Origin: Oscillospiraceae bacterium
GTDB lineage: Bacteria; Bacillota; Clostridia; Oscillospirales; Oscillospiraceae
Direction of reading: 5' to 3'
Length of the DNA: 43,765 nt
Assembly (NCBI GenBank): GCA_020025545.1
Contig: JAHHRX010000015.1
Coordinates: forward strand, 1-43,765
The notes beneath the pieces were generated by a model that did not search any database, was not told where the DNA came from, and was given only the letters and a program-made list of their open reading frames with translations. This document shows positions 34,843 to 41,267 of this stretch, one piece after another; the first letter of the stretch is position 1; every line of letters begins with the position of its first letter. The position numbers and the translations under genes are program-made.

Positions 34843-36126
34843 TTATTCTGCTTTCAGATACCGAATGATTTCCACTCTGGTAGATTTATAGGCGAAAATC
34901 AGGCTGAACGCAATCGTCAGCGCAACAGCGCACACCGCAAACATAGCAACAGAATGGGGGCTTATGTAGACCGTCCACTCCCAAGGCTCAAACCATTCTT
35001 TTGGGCTGCAGCTGTAAATATACTTATAGACAATGGCTCCTGCTGTTGTCAGGAAAATGGAAATCAGGATATTTATAAGCATCACCAGAACGCTCTCATA
35101 AAGGAACTGCCGCACAATGCTCCATGCGGATGCTCCGATGGCCCGCTTGACTCCTATCTCAAATTTTCTGTCGTTGAGTGCGTTAGTGAAACTCGAATAC
35201 AAATTGATGCCCAGCAACAGCAGCATAGCGCAGGAGATGATTGCCTTGTTTCCTTTTTCGATCTGGATTTGCTTCATGGCTTCCTTTTGCTGAGCATCCA
35301 CGCTGTTGGCATAGCAGCCCATGCTTTCAATGAGCTGACAAACCTCTTCCGGGCTGTCTGTATAGGTAACCAATTTATAACTCTGATTCCTCAAAGTCTG
35401 TTGAGGCAGCATCATCCCATCGAAGGAGTCCATGGATGCGACCGCTCTGGGATGATAATGCTCATTTGCCTCAGAGTCAAAGACCCCTTCCTTGCGCCCT
35501 TGCTTCAAGTGAATTTCATCCTGAAGCAGCCCCACAACCCTTAAGGTAACCAGGAAAGTGCTGTCAGCTGAATCACCGTTAAATCTTAGTGTATAGTAAG
35601 GAATTTCCAGTTCATCCAAACCCAGTGCGTAGAAAATATCCTCACATAGAAGCATCCCGTCAGCCCCCAGACTCACGTCCGGGTGATCTTTTCCGTCCAG
35701 CCACAAAATTGTCTCCGGCTTTAACTGGGAAATGCCGGTAAAAATGCCCCATGCGTGCTGCGGGATCAAGATCACACTCATCCCCGAAAAACTGCCGGTT
35801 ATCCCCTCTGCGCTGATATCCGTTGCGTAGGTTGAAAACGATGCAAAGATATGAGAATGAATCATGCTATTCGTATTTCCAATCTCGTTAGTTTTTTCAA
35901 AAGCGACTCTTGCCTGACTATACGAGTCCATGCGTGCCGTGACAATACATCTGTCAAGGGCAAACAAATCCTTGTATCGGTGATAAATCTCCGAATCCGT
36001 AAATAGCAGATATCCCAAAAGGAGAGTAAAGGACAATATAATTGTCACAGACAGGAGTGCATAGCTTTTGATGTTTTTGCGCACCATGGAAATACTGTGG
36101 CAAAAAATCGATTTTTCAGAATGCAT
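34843..36126 (-). CDS. FtsX-like ABC transporter permease
   Basis: A 427-residue permease with the single-FtsX layout: an N-terminal helix (YALLSVTIILSFTLLLGYLLF), a large extracytoplasmic MacB-core-like domain, then three helices (AIISCAMLLLLGINLYSS, ESVLVMLINILISIFLTTAG, VAMFAVCAVALTIAFSLIFAY). DRKFEIGVKRAIGAS is the usual FtsX coupling region. The start at 36126 follows GGGGGG; the ATG at 36144 abuts the lipoprotein stop and lacks a site. Functions with the adaptor and ATPase downstream; substrate unknown. Confidence 0.88.
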   Translation of the reverse strand: MHSEKSIFCHSISMVRKNIKSYALLSVTIILSFTLLLGYLLFTDSEIYHRYKDLFALDRCIVTARMDSYSQARVAFEKTNEIGNTNSMIHSHIFASFSTYATDISAEGITGSFSGMSVILIPQHAWGIFTGISQLKPETILWLDGKDHPDVSLGADGMLLCEDIFYALGLDELEIPYYTLRFNGDSADSTFLVTLRVVGLLQDEIHLKQGRKEGVFDSEANEHYHPRAVASMDSFDGMMLPQQTLRNQSYKLVTYTDSPEEVCQLIESMGCYANSVDAQQKEAMKQIQIEKGNKAIISCAMLLLLGINLYSSFTNALNDRKFEIGVKRAIGASAWSIVRQFLYESVLVMLINILISIFLTTAGAIVYKYIYSCSPKEWFEPWEWTVYISPHSVAMFAVCAVALTIAFSLIFAYKSTRVEIIRYLKAE

Positions 36127-36144
36127 ACGCGCCCCCCTCTGCAT

Positions 36145-37317
36145 TTAGTTTTTCTGATATGAATTTATCCATGTATCATGGGTCTTATAGTAAGAGTCCC
36201 GATAAAACGGTTCCATATCCACTCCATCAAATACGATAGCGTATAGTTCATAGGCGTTGAAATACAACCCCTGGGTCATGTCATGGGAAATAAAGCATTT
36301 CTTTCCTTCAAACAGGCAGTCAAATACAGTATAAATATGCCATTGAGGAATATTGAGTCCCTTCATTTCCGAGTTGTGAAGGTGTACTTCAATCTGCATA
36401 TAATCGCCTTCGTAAATGTCAAGCGGTGTTTTCCCATCCCAGGAATATTCCATAGTCTGTCCGTTTGCCTGCGTGTAAGTAACCTTCCAGTCCAGTACCT
36501 CAACTCCCGGCCAATATACATTTCCGGCTGTAATGGTCACATCTTTATCTGCGTGATAAAGAAGCACAGGGAAATCTACATAACCATCATTGTAAAACTG
36601 CTGAAATTTACCTTTTCCGCCGTCAGCATGGATGATTGCATCCAAATCGGTGACTGGATTATCCTTCTCGGGGTAGATGGTAACATCATCCAGAACAACA
36701 CGCTCGTTTATGTCCCCTATAGTAATATCAAGATATTCCAGCTTCGTTTTTTCAGAAACAGCTGCTCCCCTGAGAATAACGGTCATGGAATAGCCGTAAA
36801 ATTTAGGCAGATGCTCTGCTCTCAGGCGAGTAAAATCTGTCTTTATCGCTTCCTGATCTTCTTCCTTCGTAAAATCAACGCCCCGGTAAGCCTGATACAC
36901 ATAGTACGGCAGCAAACCGTTGGATTGATTATCAGCGCCCGCTTCGGTTCCCTGCACTATTTTCATATCACCTTTGCCTAAGAATTCTACTTCACAGGGA
37001 ATTGAGGCAGTCACGGTCACATTTTCACTATTCAGCGGCTTCTTAGACAAAATTACGCAGTCAACCGTAGTAGACCAGCCCGTTTCCGGATAACAATAGA
37101 GGTTTGCAAACACTTCGCCGCAGGTAGCGTAAACCTCACGCTCCGGATCGTAGTCAACCACTTGATTACCGGTGTTTTCCGGAGCTTTCAGGAAAAGTTC
37201 CTCTTCCTGCAGAGTAGATACGGTAGCCTCCGGCGGCGTGTCACTTTTACACCCCGCCATTCCAATCACCATCATGATTGCAAGACAGATTCCAGCCAAT
37301 TTCCTCATAACATTCAC
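36145..37317 (-). CDS. lipoprotein of an ABC export operon, function unknown
   Basis: A 390-residue lipoprotein: MNVMRKLAGICLAIMMVIGMAGCKSD gives a lipobox (GMAGC) with Cys23 as lipidation site. No known domain recognised. The mature part is beta-rich, with blocks such as YPEKDNPVTDLDAIIHADGG and VTYTQANGQTMEYSWDGKTPLDIY. ATG at 37317 is five bases from AGAGG; a second ATG nine bases on is possible. First gene of the unit, ending directly at the permease gene, so it may be the exporter's external partner or a cargo-sensing protein. Confidence 0.75.
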   Translation of the reverse strand: MNVMRKLAGICLAIMMVIGMAGCKSDTPPEATVSTLQEEELFLKAPENTGNQVVDYDPEREVYATCGEVFANLYCYPETGWSTTVDCVILSKKPLNSENVTVTASIPCEVEFLGKGDMKIVQGTEAGADNQSNGLLPYYVYQAYRGVDFTKEEDQEAIKTDFTRLRAEHLPKFYGYSMTVILRGAAVSEKTKLEYLDITIGDINERVVLDDVTIYPEKDNPVTDLDAIIHADGGKGKFQQFYNDGYVDFPVLLYHADKDVTITAGNVYWPGVEVLDWKVTYTQANGQTMEYSWDGKTPLDIYEGDYMQIEVHLHNSEMKGLNIPQWHIYTVFDCLFEGKKCFISHDMTQGLYFNAYELYAIVFDGVDMEPFYRDSYYKTHDTWINSYQKN

Positions 37318-37427
37318 ACCTCTAGCCTCAATATTTTACGCCGGGTTAATCTTCCCCGCATAATCCCCCGTACGGCTGCCTACCGGAATTGGTGTCCTAA
37401 AGGGCCCTCTGCAAAAAAGGATTAACT

Positions 37428-37456
37428 TTTACATTTTGTATTCTGCTTTGTATAAT
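37428..37456 (+). promoter_or_regulatory. orphan plus-strand promoter
   Basis: TTTACA (37428-37433), 17-base spacer, perfect TATAAT (37451-37456). A transcript from about 37463 would reach the hairpin at 37685 without crossing a credible gene and would be antisense to the lipoprotein operon leader. Confidence 0.55.
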
Positions 37457-37560
37457 GCTAAAATGCTATTTCCCCATCAGCAGCCCCTCATATTAGGCAT
37501 ATCGCGCAATAAATATCATATTCCGGAAGGAAACTTAAGCAATTTTCATACTTTAATACT

Positions 37561-37589
37561 ATTATATGCTTTATTATGTGCCGATGCAA
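37561..37589 (-). promoter_or_regulatory. candidate promoter of the lipoprotein/ABC operon
   Basis: Minus strand: TTGCAT (37584-37589), 17-base spacer, TATAAT (37561-37566). This gives a leader of about 235 bases before the lipoprotein ATG, with no recognised riboswitch. Confidence 0.55.
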
Positions 37590-37684
37590 TATATAGACAT
37601 TTCAAAAATGTATGCTTAGTTTTATGCAGATTGACACTGGAGAACAGCAATTTTTCGTAAGCGTTTATTTTTGGGCATAAAAAT

Positions 37685-37731
37685 CACCCCATCTGTTGGA
37701 CAGTACATCATACTGTCCAACAAATGGGGTG
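37685..37731. terminator. terminator after the flavin oxidoreductase gene
   Basis: CACCCCAT and TGTTGGACAGTA pair with TACTGTCCAACA and ATGGGGTG (20 pairs, one mismatch, CATCA loop). On the minus strand ATTTTTA follows, fitting termination of the oxidoreductase mRNA; on the plus strand a short T4 lies four bases after the stem. Confidence 0.85.
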
Positions 37732-37780
37732 CAGTTTTGGGATTTAGTCTATTGCCTTCTGCAACAGAACCTTTGGATTT

Positions 37781-39727
37781 TTACAGATCCTTTGCTACCT
37801 GATAGCCGCAGGCTACGGCATCCTTGATGTTACCCAGCTTTGCAGCATCACCTACCAGATGATAGTTCATACCGCATGCCTTCAAGGTCTCTTCCAACTG
37901 AGGATCAGCCCGATAGCCGGTTGCAAATACCAGAGAATCTGCATCATCGATGCAATATTCCTGACCCTTCCAGCTGTAGTAGATTTTATCCTTCTCAACA
38001 CGCTCAACCTTAGCGCTGCAAATCATCTGTACGCCCTTACTCATCATTCTCTTAACCAGGAGGCTGCGGCCCGGGCCGGTCTCATTAAGCATCACGCCGG
38101 GAAGCATTTCCAGAATGATAATTTCTCTGTTTCTGGGGAACAGGTCGTTGACCAGAGGAGCAAGATAGTCCGCTGTTTCGCAGCCCACTGCGCCGCCGCC
38201 GATGATAACAACCTTTCTTCCGGGGAAAGCCTTGCCAGCCAGAATATCGTCCGCAGTCATCCACTGCTTGAACTCGGTAAAGGCTCTGATCACCACAGGA
38301 GATGCGCCGGTACCGGCAATGACCTCGTAGTCCTTAAACTCGGTCTTGAGCATTTCCTCAGTAACGGTGCAGTTCAGTCTCACTTCCACGCCGGCCTTCT
38401 GCAGCTTGCCTGCCATGTACTTAATCACCTTGGTGAGATCCTGCTTAGCAATGGGGACAGCTGCCAGACTGACAAGGCCGCCCAGTTTTTCTTCCTTCTC
38501 GCACAGAACCACATGATGACCGCGCTTTCTTGCCACGAAAGCAGCTTCCATGCCTGCAGGGCCGCCGCCGATCACCAGAATGTTCTTCTTCACTTCTGCT
38601 TCCTCAATGGTGTCCTCGTTATCCTTTTCCAGAGAGGGATTCACGGTGCAGGAAACCCGGTTGCCGAACATAATGCCGTTGAGGCATCTCAGGCAGCCGA
38701 TGCAGGGGCGAATGCTTTCCACCTCACCCCGCTCTGCCTTGTTCGCAAATTCAGAGTCACAGAGGTTTGCACGGCCAATCATACAGATGTCTGCGCGACC
38801 GTTAGCAATCAGCTCCTCGGCAATCCAGGGCTCGGTGATCCGGCCAACAGTTGCCACGGGAATGGACACATGCTTCTTGATCTCTTCTGCCATCTTTACA
38901 TGGGAGCCCATGGGGGTTCCGGGGGCAGGAATGGAGCTGCCGCGCATAATGGTGGTGCCGCCGGACACGTGCAGGAAATCAGCGCCGGCCTTTTCCAGCT
39001 GCTTGGCTACATAGACGGCATCGTTGAGGTTCTGACCGCCGTCGGTGTATTCGTCACCGGAAATACGCACGTCAATGATGAAGTCATCGCCGCAGACCTT
39101 CCGCACCTCCCGGATCACCTCCAGGGTCAGACGCAGACGGCCATCCAGATCTCCGCCGTATTCGTCAGTTCTCTTGTTGTACAGAGGGGACAGGAAACCG
39201 CCCAGCAGGCCATGGGCGTGGGCGGCGTGGATCTCCACGCCGTCTGCACCGGCCTTCTGTACACGACCGGCAGCTTCGCCGAACTGGCGAATGATTACCT
39301 TCAGCTCCTCTACGGTTACAGCTCTGGGAGCTTCCTTTGCGTAGGGGGAGCCAACATTGGAGGGAGCAATGAACCGAGGAGTTCCAGGAATGTTGAATGC
39401 CATATAGGCCGGGTGGAACAGCTGAGGAAGGATCTTCGTGCCGTACTGGTGCACGGAGTCAGCCAGCTTCTTCCAGCCGGGAATGTAGGAGTCGTCACAG
39501 ATGGACATGTCGCCGGGCAAGTAGGTATAGACAGGCTCCACGGTAGTTACCTCGGTAACGATCAGACCCACACCGCCCTTGGCTCTTGCGGTATAGTGCC
39601 GGATCAGGTCGTCGGTAATATAGCCCTTGTCCGCTAAATTCGTGGAAATAGGCGGCATAAAAATGCGGTTTTTTACAGTTGTTTTGCCAATTTTAATCGG
39701 CGAAAACAAGTTAGGATATTGATTCAT
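37781..39727 (-). CDS. Old-Yellow-Enzyme-type NADH:flavin oxidoreductase, Fe-S and FAD containing
   Basis: A 648-residue three-domain enzyme. Residues 1-335 are the OYE TIM barrel binding FMN (SPIKIGKTTVKNRIFMPP; HAAHAHGLLGGFLSPLYNKRTDEYGG; ATVGRI). Cysteines 342, 345, 348 and 360 (PCIGCLRC...C) should hold a [4Fe-4S] cluster. Residues about 382-648 bind FAD and NAD(P) (VIGGGPAGMEAAF, IIGGGAVGCETADYL). This is the layout of 2,4-dienoyl-CoA reductase, enoate reductases, trimethylamine dehydrogenase and BaiCD/BaiH bile-acid reductases. The substrate, some alpha,beta-unsaturated acid or ketone, cannot be fixed. AAGGAG site. Lies directly downstream of an AraC gene on the same strand. Confidence 0.92.
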   Translation of the reverse strand: MNQYPNLFSPIKIGKTTVKNRIFMPPISTNLADKGYITDDLIRHYTARAKGGVGLIVTEVTTVEPVYTYLPGDMSICDDSYIPGWKKLADSVHQYGTKILPQLFHPAYMAFNIPGTPRFIAPSNVGSPYAKEAPRAVTVEELKVIIRQFGEAAGRVQKAGADGVEIHAAHAHGLLGGFLSPLYNKRTDEYGGDLDGRLRLTLEVIREVRKVCGDDFIIDVRISGDEYTDGGQNLNDAVYVAKQLEKAGADFLHVSGGTTIMRGSSIPAPGTPMGSHVKMAEEIKKHVSIPVATVGRITEPWIAEELIANGRADICMIGRANLCDSEFANKAERGEVESIRPCIGCLRCLNGIMFGNRVSCTVNPSLEKDNEDTIEEAEVKKNILVIGGGPAGMEAAFVARKRGHHVVLCEKEEKLGGLVSLAAVPIAKQDLTKVIKYMAGKLQKAGVEVRLNCTVTEEMLKTEFKDYEVIAGTGASPVVIRAFTEFKQWMTADDILAGKAFPGRKVVIIGGGAVGCETADYLAPLVNDLFPRNREIIILEMLPGVMLNETGPGRSLLVKRMMSKGVQMICSAKVERVEKDKIYYSWKGQEYCIDDADSLVFATGYRADPQLEETLKACGMNYHLVGDAAKLGNIKDAVACGYQVAKDL

Positions 39728-39742
39728 CTCTTTATTCTCCTT

Positions 39743-39848
39743 TCTGTTTCTGCTTTTATTATATCATACCTGCGTTCTGAATTCGCTCACTGAAACAGAT
39801 ACCAGCCGTTGTTTTTTGTCCTGTTTTTTCCTGGTGCCTGTCTGTTTC
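39743..39848. promoter_or_regulatory. repeated GAAACAGA sites in the oxidoreductase promoter region
   Basis: The 8-mer GAAACAGA occurs at 39792-39799 on the plus strand and as TCTGTTTC at 39743-39750 and 39841-39848. The outer two flank an inverted pair that continues into CCAG/CTGG. The minus-strand -10 TATAAT (39758-39763) of the oxidoreductase gene lies between them and has no good -35 (GCGAAT). This fits operator sites of the neighbouring AraC regulator. Confidence 0.45.
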
Positions 39849-39893
39849 TCCCCAAGGTATGACAAAAAAAGACTCCTAAAAGAAAGGCTTGAT

Positions 39894-40961
39894 TTATTTT
39901 TCCTTCAAGATTCTCAGGACCATGCCCCCTTCGGGTGCTGTGTCAATCTGTATCCGGCCTTTTGCGATGGTTAGAATCAGATTTTCTCCCTCTTTCCGGA
40001 TACTCAGCTGTTCATTTTTATAGAGGGTTTCCTCCTGCACTTCCGCCAGATGCCGGAGCAGTTTTTTCTGTTCCTCGTCCAGAACCATCTTCTGGCTTTC
40101 TCCGCTGGTGCTGTATTTCATATTTTTCTGAAACTGCTTGCGATAAGCACTGGGAACGATGCCATATAGCTCCCGAAATACTTCCGTGTACGCTTTGGAG
40201 CTGGGCATTCCGTAATCCAGAGCTATTTTTTCGATGCTTTCCCTTCCCTCCAGAAGCGCTTCCAGCGAAGCTCGCACCCGAACATACGCCAGATATTTCA
40301 CAAAAGGAATCCCCGTGTAGCGTTTCATGAGCTTGGAGGTATAGGAGGTGCTGAAGGACAATTGATTGGCGATTTCCCCCAAAGTAAGATTCTCTTTGTA
40401 ATGGCGGTCCACGTATTTGATTGCCTTCATATAATTCTCATGATAATCAGTGTGAAGAGGCAGATCATCCACGGAAAAGGACTTTGGGGAAGATGTGATA
40501 CGCAGAATTTCCATCATGATCACATTCATGTGATAGAGGTCATTGCTCTGGTTCATCAGTTCCGAAGCCAGTTCCCCCAGCTTATTTCTCAGTCGGCAGT
40601 AGACTTCTCTGTTTCTTGTCTCTGTACAGACCGCCGTTCTGAATCCTGTGTGTAAATCACCCACCATAGAATCCGCCATACGACTGAAATCAATATGCAG
40701 CGTCAGGATGATCCCTGTATCATTGGGATTCTTTTTATGAAGCATATGAATATCATAGGGGGCAATCACAACCATGTCTCTTTCATTCAAAATATAGGAA
40801 AAGTCCGTTGTGACAGCCTCATAGGTCCCCTGCAACACATAGGAAATCTCCAGGCTGGACTGTCTGGAAAAAATATTTCTGGAAAATCCGTTGATGCTTA
40901 AGCTCAGGGGATACCCAAACTTCTGCCCAGAAAAGTCATAGTATAAATCCATATTCTGCAT
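39894..40961 (-). CDS. AraC-family transcriptional regulator with C-terminal extension
   Basis: A 355-residue regulator. An N-terminal cupin-like sensor (SLEISYVLQGTYEAVTTDFSYIL, then DMVVIAPYDIHMLHKK) is followed by a helical linker and two HTH motifs at about residues 190-290 (LTLGEIANQLSFSTSYTSKLM; ESIEKIALDYGMPSSKAYTEVF), ending GIVPSAYRKQF. An extra 80 residues after the HTH (a charged helix, then a small beta segment) are unusual. ATG at 40961 has only a weak GGATGG site. It precedes the oxidoreductase gene by 166 bases on the same strand and probably controls it. Confidence 0.88.
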   Translation of the reverse strand: MQNMDLYYDFSGQKFGYPLSLSINGFSRNIFSRQSSLEISYVLQGTYEAVTTDFSYILNERDMVVIAPYDIHMLHKKNPNDTGIILTLHIDFSRMADSMVGDLHTGFRTAVCTETRNREVYCRLRNKLGELASELMNQSNDLYHMNVIMMEILRITSSPKSFSVDDLPLHTDYHENYMKAIKYVDRHYKENLTLGEIANQLSFSTSYTSKLMKRYTGIPFVKYLAYVRVRASLEALLEGRESIEKIALDYGMPSSKAYTEVFRELYGIVPSAYRKQFQKNMKYSTSGESQKMVLDEEQKKLLRHLAEVQEETLYKNEQLSIRKEGENLILTIAKGRIQIDTAPEGGMVLRILKEK

Positions 40962-41008
40962 AATTTCACCATCCGACCTGATTATATCATACTATCTGAT
41001 ATTATTTT

Positions 41009-41037
41009 ATTATAGCCGGATAATCAACACTTTTCAA
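41009..41037 (-). promoter_or_regulatory. promoter of the second AraC gene
   Basis: Minus strand: TTGAAA (41032-41037), 17-base spacer, perfect TATAAT (41009-41014). Confidence 0.82.
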
Positions 41038-41095
41038 GATAATTCGGTTCTGCCCCCATTTCAAGATTGCAGCGTGCGCCGCCGATTGATTTGGC

Positions 41096-41124
41096 TTGAC
41101 AGGGCAATCCTTTTGTGATAAACT
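41096..41124 (+). promoter_or_regulatory. promoter of the riboswitch-MATE gene
   Basis: Perfect TTGACA (41096-41101), 17-base spacer, TAAACT (41119-41124). Initiation near 41131 places the aptamer about 13 bases from the 5' end. Confidence 0.88.
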
Positions 41125-41143
41125 ACCAAAAGTTGAATATCAT

Positions 41144-41208
41144 TCTTATATAAATTCACGATTGGGTGAATGTTTCTACAAACTACCGCAAATAGTTTTG
41201 CTATAAGA
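41144..41208 (+). promoter_or_regulatory. purine-class riboswitch aptamer (variant)
   Basis: A 65-nt three-way junction. P1 is TCTTATA (41144-41150) with TATAAGA (41202-41208). P2 is ATTCAC/GTGAAT (41154-41159, 41166-41171) with loop GATTGG. J2/3 is the canonical GTTTCTAC (41172-41179). P3 is AAACTA/TAGTTT with loop CCGCAAA, close to the CCGTAAA of known members, whose CC can pair with the GG of L2. The base just before the P1 3' strand is C41201, the position that reads guanine (C) or adenine (U). J3/1 is TGC here, where A-C is usual before the P1 strand, and L2 has six bases where seven are usual, so the ligand may be guanine, hypoxanthine or a related purine. Confidence 0.8.
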
Positions 41209-41253
41209 CATCAGGTGTATGTCAGAGCAAAACTATTTGCGGTTTCGATTTTC
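41186..41253 (+). terminator. riboswitch expression platform: terminator mutually exclusive with the aptamer
   Basis: CCGCAAATAGTTTTGCT (41186-41202) is perfectly complementary to 41226-41242 (17 bp), with an inner GACAT/ATGTC pairing. TTTCGATTTT follows, then AGGAGG. The left arm is L3, the P3 3' strand and J3/1 of the aptamer, so a folded aptamer prevents termination: an ON switch like that of the pbuE adenine riboswitch. Confidence 0.85.
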
Positions 41254-41267
41254 AGGAGGTTGCACTT

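Larger units (their letters stand above)
37318..37780. other. 463-base intergenic region with promoters and a terminator
   Basis: Contains a minus-strand promoter for the lipoprotein operon (37561-37589), an overlapping-direction plus-strand promoter (37428-37456) with no credible gene after it, and a long terminator hairpin (37685-37731). The intervening sequence is AT-rich. A 74-codon frame at 37436-37660 has no ribosome binding site or similarity and is not accepted. Confidence 0.6.

Noticed and set aside
37436..37660. 74-codon plus-strand frame in the intergenic region
   Set aside because: Begins within the promoter spacer, lacks a ribosome binding site and has AT-driven composition.
37859..39637. 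592-codon plus-strand open frame
   Set aside because: Antisense shadow of the flavin oxidoreductase, whose Fe-S, FMN and FAD motifs are intact; the plus frame has no ribosome binding site or recognisable domain.
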